Of a DNA stretch of 64,000 nucleotides, positions 48,634 to 59,897 are shown in pieces. Position 1 is the first letter of the stretch; every line of letters starts with the position of its first letter. The notes below the pieces were generated by a model. The model was not told the DNA's origin and searched no databases. It saw only the letters and a program-made list of their open reading frames with translations. The DNA lies in assembly GCA_038049695.1 (NCBI GenBank), contig CP142452.1, positions 80,650,501 through 80,714,500 of the forward strand, in the 5' to 3' direction. Source of the DNA: Cinnamomum chago (Eukaryota > Streptophyta > Magnoliopsida > Laurales > Lauraceae). The translations under genes and the position numbers were made by a program.

Positions 48634-51140
48634 TTTTTTCAATGATCACACTCCAATGAGGGAACAGGTTCTCATATATATAGAAGTGAAACCAAAACAG
48701 CAATACATACTAGTAATTCCTACATCCTATGGTATTTTTAAGTAGGAAGTGTAGACTGGTTAAATACTGTTGGATTATATAGCAAACTGACAAATCCTCT
48801 ATTTAATTTCCAGAATTATCTGAACATACTGGATCTAACAGTAAAACCTACATTTGGTGCTCTCTCCATCCATACATGTCTTTGCTCACTTGGCTGGTGA
48901 GATGGCGGCGACTTTTTTGTAGGGTCTTCGTTGCAACAGTACAAATCCATGGGGTAATGCGATGTGCAAGGGACCACATGGATAGGGTTGAGTGAAAAAG
49001 TTCCACTCTACACCAATCGGCTTGTGATCTTCGAGTCATTATGGGAATTCCTAGTTTTGGAATGGCTCAGGCTGTCGCACCGACACCTATAAGCAAATCT
49101 TGTGGGGGCCAATAGGTTTGAAAGGTTCTCCAAAAATCTAAAAGTGAGAGCCGTCCAACCATTTTGTGGGCCTACTTGACTGAATGTCAGATTTCACATC
49201 ATCAATTGGGCCCTTTGACCTTGTGTCCTTGTATATTTGCCAACTATTGCTTACCTTGAGGCCCCATATTTGCCCCGTGTCCATTTGTGTGGATTTAGTG
49301 GGCGCCTCTGAGGATATAGTTTGGGTCAAAGATATTAGGGATACCACGTCCTTAAAATAAATAAATAAATAATTTGTAGGCTCAAGTCACACTACCGAGG
49401 AGGAAAAAAAAATGCTTCTTCCGTCACAAGCCACCGGTTCATATTTATGGTCTTCTGTAGTTTCCCCTCAATTTTGCAGGTCATCCGAATCACCTGAGTG
49501 GGATCTGTGGAACTCCAACATGGGTCCCACCTATTGTTCATCAAAACTTCAAAATGAATGACACTCTCAACTTTTATTTTAATAGGAGTTGGTCCCATTA
49601 TAAAATTGAACACATAATTAGTGATAAATAGAGAAATGTTCTCCTATGAGCAACAAACTGGGCAGTCCAAGTCTATGGGGTCCACTTTTAATCAGTCTAG
49701 GCCCTTTCACACTCATCCCCTCATGATGTTATATTGGACCAATTTTACTCATCAAATCTTTACCCGCAGTTGGATTGATTCTAAAAAAAAAAATCTATGG
49801 TTAAAAAAACACCTTTTTAAGGCTATTAAATCAAGGGCTAGGATGACCTCTTGGGGTTGATTTTTTTTTAAAGACATTTATACATATGGAAAACTTTCCA
49901 TCCATCCCATCTCTACTGCTAAAGAAGACATCCAAATGGACCCCACAAACTGGACTGCGTATGAGCAATTTGCATAATGCTTGTGGAAAATTCCCCGTGA
50001 TTAATATGCATAAGGTTTTGCTAATTACATTATCAATCAAGCTTATTCTTTGCTTCTTCCAAAGTTTGTAAGATAATCCCATCATCGTCCCTTTCCTCAA
50101 AGTTGGAATGATGACATGATACCCTTTTTATGTTTGTGCTTTCATAACCAATTGTGCTTTCATAACCAACTCATCGTGACCAAAGGCAAGGAATCTCCAG
50201 CTCTTACATTCTCTATAAAAGAAAGGGATGGCTTTCTCTACCTTCTTTCTCATGCCTGCATCTATTCAAGTAAACAATAACCCCAAAAAAAAAAGGATTT
50301 TTTTTTAATTGTGTTGTTGCTAAAATCAAGAAGGCCAGTATGTAGCTTGCAGTGGATTAATATAAAAGTAGACTATTATTATTATATTCAGAATATTGCT
50401 GAAAGAGGTGAGAGTTTCTAACCTTCAACCAAGATTGTAACAAAAAAGAGCAGGTGTAGACAAAGCATGTAATGCTTAATGGGACTTGCACCTAAGTTGG
50501 GAAATTGTGCAAAATTAATCATGAGCAGTATATTCATAAAAGCATGAAAATCTTATGACAAGTACATGTTGATAACACCAGGATAACACTTGAAGACTTC
50601 AAGTGTCAATGGTCCACAAATAATGGTAATAAAACCTTGACATAATTTTGACTTTACGGTCAATTGGAAGATACTGGTAATTGTGCATTGGTAGGCCTCT
50701 CATCGTTTGCCCAGAGCCTCCACGGCTCTTTACAGAAGCCATATAGGTAACGCCAAGAAACCAGCATGCATTTATGTATTTTCAGAGAAACTGTTTCACC
50801 GGCATTGAAGGAGAAATCCTGCTGTTAAAACCATTACATACAAAAGACATTACGCAGAAAAATCGAGAAAGGAAAGACTTTCTTGGAACACACACACACA
50901 CCCCAATCTCTTCCCTGTTCATGTCAGACAATCTAATAATGAGAAATTGTTCCCTTGAATGCTGTAGCTGTGTATGATGAAGAAAAACTACTCCAGAACA
51001 GGGGGATTATTGTTGGAGAATACCAGTTCTGAAAGCATTTTTTTTTCACGGGACACTACCATAACGAAGAACTTGAAACCACTAGCCCACTTGTACTTTT
51101 GCATCCCATATCAAGTAGGCTATTTAATAAAAATCATGTT
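47780..51140. other. Convergent intergenic space, repeat-derived
   Basis: The first 300 bases are probably the 3' UTR of the Sec14-like gene. The rest has GGTGGGCCC/GGGCCCAC-like intergenic phrases (49.1-49.9 kb) and a (CT)n run at 48593-48628. No open frame has recognisable homology. Confidence 0.55.
48593..48628. repeat. (CT)n microsatellite
   Basis: About 17 CT units, followed by a T run. Confidence 0.9.
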
Positions 51141-51145
51141 CCTTT

Positions 51146-51450
51146 TGTTAGGAAATAAAGATCACAAGATGCAATTAAACCACACGAAAAAGACACAGAT
51201 TTACGTGGTTCCCTCGATATTGAGGTACGTCCACGGATTACACCGATTCCACTATGCTCAAAGGCAGAAGATGAAAATATAAGATACAATATCTCTGGCG
51301 GCTATGCTCGGGTTACATAAAGGCACAGGGTAATATTATTAAGGAAATACCCTTACACGTTTCAGGACCGCGACAGTGGACCTGAGTTAACAGTCTGACC
51401 CAGGTGTAATCAGGCCAATTGGTAGTTCTCAGGTTTGCATTATAGCCACT
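51146..51450 (+). mobile_element. Possible Copia-type LTR fossil
   Basis: GATTTACGTGGTTCCCTCGA followed by GGTACGTCCACGGATTACAC is a phrase common in LTRs of plant Copia retrotransposons. It opens near a TGTTAGGAAATAA start. No partner LTR, internal domain or clean target duplication was found, so it may be a solo or partial LTR. Ends are approximate. Confidence 0.45.
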
Positions 51451-51836
51451 CCCTCCTTCCTGTATGGATTACTAGTCACACTACATGAGAAGAAAGATAA
51501 AATGAAAGAAGAAAAAAAAAATTAAATGCTCAAACAGCAGCAGGACCACGGATTTTTATGCCACCAATGTGGCTGAGAAATCTGAATTTGTTATACTTTG
51601 ACAAACGCCTTTTAATCCGTAAACTGGTGATTCTACATCTGATGAGTGAACTGGTTGGTTATCACTGTCATTTCTGCAAATAGTAATTAGAAAGTGAGAT
51701 GGGGTGAAATGATTTATCTAGCTGCAAAATATATATTAAAAAAAAGGGGTTTTGATGAAGTACTCCAGATGGCATTGAGAACTGCTTCTACACAAACCTA
51801 CACAGTTCCAAGTTCCAACACAAACAATCCAAAAGA

Positions 51837-52715
51837 TTAAGGAACAGACACCAGTGTTTTTTTGCTGTTGTTTTGGTGCTTTCCAGTGAAATGGTAAACA
51901 GCCACACCAGTTCGAGAACCAGGCAGTGGCTCATCAGTGTGTATCATCTTTACCTCAAATAGCTTCCTCGCCCTCTTAAAGAAGACCCCATCCTTCTTCC
52001 ACCTCCTCAGATGGGCCATCACAAGGGTGACCTGACCTTGTAGAAAGAAGGAGAGAGTGTGCAGAAGTGGGTCAAAGAGGTGGTCATGGTAGACAACATC
52101 GGATGCCAGGATGAGATCAAACTGGTGGCCCAGGGATGCCATGTCTTCAGGTTCACCCCACCTGAGGCAGCGGACTTCGACGGTGCCACCGTTGATGGCA
52201 GTGGCAGCAGCATTAGCATCAGAGTTGAATTGGAGATTGGGAAGAACGTGGGGGAGATCGGTAAGAGTAACATGGGCATGGAGGAGCGAGGCTGCAGCAA
52301 TGCCGACAAGGCCGGTGCCTGAGCCAAGCTCGAGGATGCGGATGGGTTTGGAGTTGGGCTGAGAGACTGGCGGAGATAGGAACGAGAGGATGGGGTTGCT
52401 ACTGTTCTTGTTTCGGTCGATTAGGGAGACAAGGGTAGAGGCAGCAGGCCAAAGCTGAAAAGAGAGGCCTTGAGAGGGGAGCTGATGGACGAACAGAGTT
52501 GTGTTGATCGATTCCAGAAGAAGCTGTAGCTGCTTTGTTTCTTCTCTGTCTTCTACTGCCGCAGCTGCAGATACTAGTGTTTGTTGTTGTTGTTGTTCTT
52601 CATCTTGTTGTAGGAAGTTGGCCAGATGGCTAAAGCCATCACCTTCACCGCCTACTGTTAGAGCGTCATTGGTAATCATATATGAGAGGACTGCTGCACC
52701 CCCAACTGGATTCAT
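51837..52715 (-). CDS. Putative protein methyltransferase (METTL21/PF10294-like)
   Basis: A single-exon 292-residue frame runs from the ATG at 52715. It contains an S-adenosylmethionine-binding Rossmann fold: motif I ILELGSGTGLVGIAAA (residues about 127-142), motif II acidic turn VTLTDLPHVLPNLQFN, RCLRWGEPED, and post-motif FDLILASDVVYHDHLFDPLL. Before it is the W-containing block FQLWPAASTLVSLI typical of lysine methyltransferase family 16. Likely role is N-methylation of a protein lysine in the cytosol; the substrate cannot be read. The exon is open further upstream to a consensus acceptor at 52806-52808, in frame and without a stop, so the true protein may be longer. The nearby glutamine-, alanine- and asparagine-rich stretches are loops. 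The gene is convergent with the Sec14-like gene. Confidence 0.85.
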   Translation of the reverse strand: MNPVGGAAVLSYMITNDALTVGGEGDGFSHLANFLQQDEEQQQQQTLVSAAAAVEDREETKQLQLLLESINTTLFVHQLPSQGLSFQLWPAASTLVSLIDRNKNSSNPILSFLSPPVSQPNSKPIRILELGSGTGLVGIAAASLLHAHVTLTDLPHVLPNLQFNSDANAAATAINGGTVEVRCLRWGEPEDMASLGHQFDLILASDVVYHDHLFDPLLHTLSFFLQGQVTLVMAHLRRWKKDGVFFKRARKLFEVKMIHTDEPLPGSRTGVAVYHFTGKHQNNSKKTLVSVP

Positions 52716-52805
52716 ATAGCTCCGTTTACCTCGAACTTGTGTTATCTGTAACTGCGCGCTCCTGTTTGCATCCTTGTCAGCTGTTGAGATATGAAGTGTA
52801 TAACC
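52716..52805 (-). other. In-frame 5' extension of the methyltransferase exon
   Basis: Thirty codons lie upstream of the first ATG (GYTLHISTADKDANRSAQLQ ... GKRSY), bounded by a TTTTTCAG acceptor. They join phase 0 to an open frame in the 57.03-57.13 kb exon that has no ATG. This is either a 5' UTR that happens to be open or real coding sequence whose start I cannot see. Confidence 0.5.
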
Positions 52806-54550
52806 CTGAAAAATAGAAGGAACAACAAGAAGATATTTTGGTGGTGTTGGATTCCATGAATAAAAATCACAATAAATAGTCGTTCAAAAACATCGTATCA
52901 AGACAATGAAGCAAAAAAGTGGAACTCATACCATCTACAAGCTCTGAGGGGTACTAAGTACTTTACTAAAATCAGAACTTTTTTCATATCCATCTCGTCA
53001 ATGTATTACGACGTAAATATGGAATATATGTGCGCAGATACAATCTCTATGCAAGGAAATTCTTCTATTCTAATACAATCTTTATTGCCATACATCCCTA
53101 TTGACAAATGAGGACTCTCAATTTAATTAGAACGATTTAAAATCTGACATAACTCAATTACAGAGAATATTCTCTTGCACACAGTTTGCATGAGAACCAT
53201 GCACAGGAGACCATATTCCCTCAATTACAACTTCCTTTTACCTTTCCCTCCATCCATTTTGGTATAATATACCTTCTCCTTTCCCTCCATCCATTTCTTT
53301 ATAATCTACCATTCTTAAAAATAAATAAATAAATAAATAAAGAACAATGTTTCTTTTTTCAACAATAATGGTGATTCTATTAAGAGAATCACCTGCAAGT
53401 TTCTTATGTGTACCATATTCTATGACTCACCTGGTAGTTACTCCCACCACAACCAACCCCCCCAAAAAAAAAACACGAGCCCAAGTGTAAACTTCCACTA
53501 GCACTCACAAAAATGATGCCTTCTAAAACCATAAATCCCCTACCTCCCCTGATGATGGTTCTGACTAGAATAAACCTCCCTCCCTCAAGACACTTGTGCG
53601 ACAATCTATGGGGCCTACTTCAGGTTACAAGGTTACAAGTTACAACTACTTAACGGAACATGTAGGATGGAATGGTCTATGGATAGATAACAGAAACACC
53701 AAAAATACCCCAATCGGATTCCACTAGGTGAGGGTTTAAGGCCTCAAAATCAAAAGAACAAAAAGTGAAAGAAAGAGTATGTCTCAATACAACGACGAAT
53801 ATAACTCAAATGAGTGTGGATGGGTTTTTATTTGATAATAGGAGGCTCTTGTGTAGTGGCGTGCATGCGTGTCCGAGAATGATTCAATTATTACCAAGCA
53901 TAGGGTACAATATAAAAATACTACAATTACAAATCATTAAACCTTGTGGCCTTAAAATTGAGGGTTCCGATCATCAGATTGGAATTATATTCGCTCCACA
54001 CCTAATCTTTTTTTTTCCCCCCTTTTTGCTCTTGCAAATACCCACACACACCCGTCACGAGTCCCACACCATCAGTGCTATAACTAGGGATTGATCCCTA
54101 GTTGTCTTTATGGTTCATGCCTTATCCTCATCAAACCTTTCATACCTCCCTACCCCATGGATATATCATATATCCAAGCAGCGATGCAAGTTGGGTAGGC
54201 CAAGCCAGCTCTTGACCAAACCTTACCCAACCCACATTGGATGTGGGTAGGCCAGAGCACAAATGAAACCTGGATTGCCCAAATCCTATATCTGAACCCA
54301 GCCAGGAGCCCATGCCCATCATCATCATCAATCGGGGAAAAAAAACTAAAACCCTAGATCTAAAACTCACAATGTGTTTGTGTGAGAGAGATGTTTTCTT
54401 AAATGCTCATATACCGAGCAAGAAAATGGTGGATAACTTTAAGGAGATGGGCATTAAGTATGTGAAAGGGTATATGAGGGTAAAAACCAGGTGGACCAGC
54501 TGCTCTCCTTTGAACAAAACTTTGAAACCCACTTGAAGTAATGAAATCAA

Positions 54551-54556
<6 letters not shown>

Positions 54557-54591
<35 letters not shown>
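54557..54591. repeat. (GA)n microsatellite
   Basis: About 17 GA units in the methyltransferase gene intron. Confidence 0.9.
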
Positions 54592-54593
<2 letters not shown>

Positions 54594-55805
54594 TAGGAAA
54601 GAAGGGTCTGAGTCTCAATTAAGGTTCTAAAAATTGTATATGCCAATGCTGACAATTTTACATCTCGATCCATGACTGATAATTTGGTTTGTTTCTATCT
54701 ATTTATTTTCAAAGAAATTAAAAAATATTGTCAAATGTAAATCTGTGAACCTTCATTTCTAACTGTTTTTAAAATAACTAAATATAATGAAAAAGCAATG
54801 ACAATACAGATGCAGTACATAGAGTTCCAGATTGAATTCATAGAAAATCATTATAAGCATAGGTCATGCTTCAGACCTTTTAGGATAAGGTGGTACAACT
54901 TGGTTGGTTTCAGCTGAGCTTTAAAACCATAGTTTCAATACAGAGCCCAGTGGAAGAGGAGAGACTTCTGTTAAAACATGACAGGAAAAAAAAAAAAAGA
55001 AAGAAAGAAAGAAAGAAAATAAAAAAAAGGCTAGTATAGCCAGAGAGGAGGGTTCCATAGAGAACATCGAAAAAGGAAAGTTTTGTGAAACCATCATTTC
55101 ATATCTTTTGATATGAATCTATGGATCGTATTAAATCAACAATCAAGTAATGTCATGCATATCTAGGAAAAATACCAACTGCCCAACTCATCACTTTATG
55201 CAATATTTTTCAGGACTCAAAACAAACCATATAAAAGATTCAGAAATCAGGCCTATTTTTGGTACCAGAGGCTTCAGATCAAGCATGACCTCAATTCTGC
55301 AGGGGTTTAAGAATCTCAGCCCAAGCTTGATCCCAAATCTAAACATGAATGGCCTAATTACATTTTCATGCTAACCATCACATGCGGGCTCGGTCTTGGC
55401 CGAAACCAAGTGACACCCGTATATCCAGGTGGGCCCCACAAGGAGGACAATACGAAAGTTATATTAACTCAGGTTGATACTAGTAGAATGTATAGCCATA
55501 TAACTATACAATTCTCTATGTTCGATCATATGGTGAAAATAGGTCAAATGAGTGACGACTTTGTGTGAGTGTTGCATATGAAAAGGTCATAGCATTTTAA
55601 CTGTCCAATTCTCTATGGTTCAATCAGACGTTGATGATGGTGGAACAATATCAGACCGCCTGTTGCTGGTTCCAATTCTTCTCGTAAGAGAAAAATATTC
55701 AAACCCAATTACTTGAGACATGTAAAATTCAAAAATAATTTATTAAGAAACATCACAACCATCATCATCATCCTAATAACATCCTTATCAAATTCATCTA
55801 GGGTA

Positions 55806-55885
55806 CCCTGATGTTGCTCAGCTGGTTTGGCACGCGTAATGTGTGTGGGTGCGTGAGTTCGAGTCCCTTCTCAAGAAGGGGGAAA
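55806..55885 (+). mobile_element. tRNA-like SINE head
   Basis: GTTGCTCAGCTGGTTTGGCA resembles an A box, and GTGAGTTCGAGTCCC is a near-perfect B box about 35 bases later. A cloverleaf with a proper acceptor stem is not evident, so it is a SINE head or tRNA pseudogene rather than a tRNA gene. No poly(A) tail is seen nearby. Confidence 0.5.
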
Positions 55886-57031
55886 AACACTCTAGGGTGG
55901 TCTTAGTTCTAGTTTTCCACTCAACCTTACTTAAAGCCACATCACACTAACTCAACAATCCAATATGTCTTTAATCACCACTTCATTTGGGAACCATTTG
56001 CTACGTGTACTAGATTCATAGCAAAGAGGCTGTCATGGAAAGTGGAGAGATGAAGACCAAAGGATCTAGGATGAGATTGTCTGATAACTAATCCATCACT
56101 TTTAGCCCATTCAATACAAAGACCTTAGAAATCTCAGGAGATGAGATGATAACAATGGGGAGTTAAGATTAGGATTAGATGGTAAATTTGAAACAGGTTT
56201 GAATTAGAGTTATAATTTGATTAAGATGTTGTTTGGCACGTCTACTTTTTGGATCTATTTGACTTAAAACCGATTCGAACACATATTTGAATGTTGTAGA
56301 CTATTTGGAAAATTTGTGAGTCTTTTGATCGAATTAGCTTTTAAGACCTTTTGCTCCTTTTTCAAAAAGTTAAAAGGGGTAACTTTTTCGAGTAGCCGTC
56401 ACTGTCCAAAGCAATTTGACAATTTCTAATTTTTTTTCATCAGCCAGTTTTCACCCAAATATGTCAAAGATTACAAGAGCTACTTTTACTACATGACAAG
56501 TTTGTTTCTTTTCAATTCAATCATACATACCCAACTGTATATTTGTAAAAAGGATATGATTAAAACAGCTCTATTTTGGGTTTCCAAACCAGCCCCAAGT
56601 TTCTTTATCTACTTCATATCCATTTTCTAAATCCAATTCATACCTTTATTAACCTTAACTGACCAGCATTATCATCCTTATCACTATCAAACAAACCCAG
56701 AAGAGGGGTTCGGAAAAAAAAAAAAAAAAAACCCAGACTACCTAGAAAACTCTATAAACTCAATACAAGCTTTGGGTTCTGCATTAGATTGTGTTTCATA
56801 TGGGATTATAGATTCAGAACAAAAAAAGACAGTACTACTTCAAAGCTTTGTGTAATGAAGCCGAGGGAGGAGAAGTATGCAGCAGCAGTATTGCTGCAGC
56901 AGCAGTATTGCTGTGATCTGCATCTTGCTGCATTACCCATCAACCTTGTTCTCTAATGATCTCTCTTTCCATTTTTGAGCCTGCTTTTCCAAGTAGGATT
57001 GAAGAGAAGGAAGGAAGAGAAAGATACATAC

Positions 57032-57140
57032 GCTTTTAGGCCGTCCATAGGTGAAGGTGACGGTGACCGATTGATTCCCGGAAAAATCCCAGATCCGTCT
57101 CTTTGTCTCTACTCTTACGGCGGCTAAAACCCTACACTAT
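57032..57140 (-). promoter_or_regulatory. Probable first exon and promoter of the methyltransferase gene
   Basis: On the - strand the exon ends at AAAAGC|GTATGT (57032/57031). It reads in frame with the 52805 exon as VETKRRIWDFSGNQSVTVTF then TYGRPKS, and back to a stop near 57138 without any ATG. Small upstream frames starting at other ATGs exist. It is placed as a 5' exon because the splice signals and the frame agree; support is moderate. Confidence 0.45.
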
Positions 57141-57362
57141 GCCCAAAACGATGTCATTGTAGTAGCACCTGTTTTAGGTAAAAGTTCTCCATCACAGAAG
57201 CTTCTGTGAGTGGAATGACCTTTGTGGGGCCCACCTAAATTCGGAGAATAAAAACAGTGCTAATTTTATCTTATTTAGGAGTTGGTCCTAATGTAATATT
57301 GAGAATTTGATGAAAAAAGTAATTGATGCATGTATATAATGCAAAAGATTGTGTTTATCTCA

Positions 57363-57640
57363 TTTTTAATCATATAATTTGAATTTTATGGTTGAGGCAA
57401 CTCTTATTTTCGGTAAACTTTGAAGATATTTTGTATGTAAGGAGACATTCATTGCGAGCTACTCGTATTCTTAGTAGGAGGTCCCACAGTGAAGTCTCAA
57501 TCATTTTAATCATATAATTAGAATTTTATGGTTGAGCCAACTCTTATTTTCGGTGAACTTTGAAGATATTTTATATGTAAGGAGGCATTCATTGTGAGCG
57601 GCTCGTATTCTTAGTAGGGGGTCCCACAGTGAAGTCTCAA
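57363..57640. repeat. Tandem duplication, period 140 bp
   Basis: Two copies (about 57363-57503 and 57504-57640) share TTTTAATCATATAATT, GAATTTTATGGTTGAG, AACTCTTATTTTCGGT, AGGAGGCATTCATTG-like and GTCCCACAGTGAAGTCTCAA blocks with few differences. This suggests a fairly recent duplication. Non-coding. Confidence 0.9.
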
Positions 57641-58126
57641 ATTGAATGTCATCTAAGTCCTCTAGTGGATCTTTAAATTTTATTTCGACAAGAACTAGTC
57701 TATGTGTGTGTATATGAATAATAATGTATGAAGTTTACAAAACAACAAGAAGAGTGTGTGTATATAAATGATTAATAATGTATGAAGTTAAAAAAAAAAA
57801 AAAAAAAAAGGAAGATTAGGTAGATATGTTTTCAATGATATTGTGGGTTCAGGATAAAACCATCAAAAAGGCCAAAAAAGGATGATCAAGCAACTTAGGT
57901 GTTATTTTTGTCATTTGCACATGGAAACCTAGTTTAGCAAGCATTAATCCATTAAATTTATAAAAGAGAAAAATGAAGAAGGCAAAAACATCTACATATG
58001 TATCTTTTAAAGTGTTTAATATTAATATTGTGTTTCTCTATCATTTATAAATTCAGGAATTAATTCATTTCCTAATGGGATAATAACTTCTTTAGAAGGT
58101 TTAGTTGATGAATTGGGAGTGGCTTT

Positions 58127-58143
58127 TATATATATATATATAT
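58127..58143. repeat. (TA)n tract left of element A
   Basis: A pure TA tract that abuts the left end of the small element at 58144. Confidence 0.9.
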
Positions 58144-58328
58144 GAGAAAGTTTCAAGTGCATCTATCCCTCACCATAGGGTGAGAGACACTTCCCATTTT
58201 TGCACATGAAGATAAGGATGTGTACATCACCCTATGTCCTTGAAAAGTAACTTTTGTACTTGAAAATGTCCAATTATGGAAGTGTCCTTCACCTTATGGT
58301 GAGGGATGGATGCACTTGAAACCTCCCT
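58144..58328. mobile_element. TA-bounded inverted-repeat element A (MITE)
   Basis: The 185-bp element has about 50-bp inverted ends. The left starts GAGAAAGTTTCAAGTGCATC; the right, read inward, GGGAGGTTTCAAGTGCATCC. Both continue with ATCCCTCACCATA and GACACTTCC. It is non-coding and bounded by TA tracts on both sides. Confidence 0.85.
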
Positions 58329-58344
58329 TATATATATATATATA
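58329..58344. repeat. (TA)n tract between elements A and B
   Basis: A TA tract that separates the right end of A from the left end of B. Confidence 0.9.
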
Positions 58345-58449
58345 GGAGACCTCACACAGGCTGCAGCTAAGCTTATTACAAGCTGGAGCCTGTGAGGCCC
58401 AGGTGAGGCTCAAACAGTGGTTATGAGGCTCCAGCTTGTGTGAGCTCTC

Positions 58450-58452
<3 letters not shown>
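58345..58452. mobile_element. TA-bounded inverted-repeat element B (MITE)
   Basis: The 108-bp element has ends GGAGACCTCACACAGGCTGC and, read inward, GAGGAGAGCTCACACAAGCT. Its arms also share CTGGAGCCT/AGGCTCCAG. Non-coding, TA on both sides, with a sequence unrelated to A apart from the GGAGA-like tip. Confidence 0.8.

Positions 58453-58487
<35 letters not shown>
58453..58487. repeat. (TA)n tract between elements B and C
   Basis: About 17 pure TA units. Confidence 0.9.
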
Positions 58488-58490
<3 letters not shown>

Positions 58491-59736
58491 GGGGCCTCTC
58501 CTCAGCTCAAGTGTAGGGGAAAATCCGCTCAGGCATGTGAACGGCACGTGTGTGCGATGAAAGGACTTAAGTTGGCGCCCTTTTTTCATTCTTCCTTATC
58601 TTAAGCAAAACGAAACAAGGAAAATGCCCAAATCGAGCCAAATCGAAAGAAGGGAAGCAGCTGTTTGCATGCTCGTCCCTCATCTCTCCACATCTTCCTG
58701 GTCCTCGACACTCCGTCGCTCTCGCCCCTGGAATCTGGTCTCCTCCCTGACGTCGCTTGCTGCGACGTGCCCTCTCGTGTGACGGATTTCAAGCAAGTCT
58801 TTCTTCCAAGTTCTAGGGTTTATTTAGGTTATCTTCCTCTTCCTTTTTCTTCCAACTGTCACAAGGATCGAAAAACAAAGCATCAGATTTCAAGCAAGTC
58901 GTTCTTCCAAGCTGTAGGGCTTTTATTTTTTTATTTTTTTAAATCCATCTTTTCGTTGATGAATCTAGGGTTTTGATTGATTTCTGCTGTTACAAGTTAT
59001 GATTTTCATTCAGCGGCAGATCTTTCGCGGCTCTTGCATTAGATGCCAATGGTTTGAATTTTTCTAATTGATTTTTGGTTATTCTTTGCCTTCAGATCTC
59101 TGTTTTTGATGATCTAGCCTTTTGTGTTTAGATATTGTTGTGATGAAACTGATTTTGCATGGATTTGGGATTTATAGAGGGGGAGGTGGGGAGAGAGGAG
59201 ATTTGGTTCAATGACCGATGTCGTGGTTGGATCATGTGTGTTTGGATTTGGATGCTTGAGCAGTAGATGAGAGATTTCATGCGTGGGTTCTTTTGAGCTG
59301 GGAAGTAATATTGGAAGTGTTTTGATATTTGTTTTTTTTATTGGAAGTGTTTTTTTTTTTAATTTGCTAACTTTTGATTTTTGTGGCTTCCTCAGATTGT
59401 GAAAGTAAAATGTCAACAGACTCTGCAAGCTTCAGAGCATTCTAGCATTTGACAGACAAAATTTAGGGTTTTTTTTTTTTGTTCTGCAGACGTTTGGAGT
59501 GGTCACTGTTGAAATATTCAAACTACTGAAACATGTTGATTGGTCCCTGTAAAACTGTTGAACATGTTGATTGGTAACTCTTGATTGCATTTCTCAAATG
59601 TATTTCTGTTGGTTGCCCTGAAAGTTACATTCACAGATAATGGTTGACGGCATTTCTCAGGTTAATCTTTGTTATTATTTCAGGGTGCTTGGTTTCGTGT
59701 TACATGTGTCTTACAGGTATCATAAATATACAAAAA

Positions 59737-59897
59737 GTTTGATTGACCCTGGACGGGATATGTCTAATGGGCTTCCTCCCTGATAGAAGCTCTAGCAATA
59801 CAACCCCATAACTGTAAACTGTAAACATCACTCTTCACAAGCAGGTGCCCTGTCATTGCTGGAGCTACATTCTTGCAAATCCATCAAAGCTATTATA
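59737..59897 (-). pseudogene. Captured receptor-like kinase fragment inside element C
   Basis: On the - strand the kinase-domain phrases read FDGFARNVAPAMTGHLLVKS, then DVYS, then YGVVLLELLSGRKPI. The family reads SDFGLAR ... FGYVAPEYAMTGHLLVKSDV and YSYGVVLLELLTGRKP, as in ALE2/PERK-type kinases. Residues of the activation loop and the EY after AP are missing, and a tandem duplication of TTTACAG shifts the frame. It is a host gene fragment carried by the element, not a working gene. Confidence 0.8.

Larger units (their letters stand above)
52806..57031 (-). other. Probable first intron of the methyltransferase gene
   Basis: About 4.2 kb with no exon that I recognise. It holds A/T runs, a (GA)n run at 54557-54591, an (AAAG)n-like run near 55000-55017 and a SINE-like piece at 55806. 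Borders are GTATGT at 57031 and a TTTTTCAG acceptor at 52806. Confidence 0.55.

Noticed and set aside
52019-52719. Several + and - frames overlapping the methyltransferase exon
   Set aside because: Shadow frames of a GC-rich coding exon.
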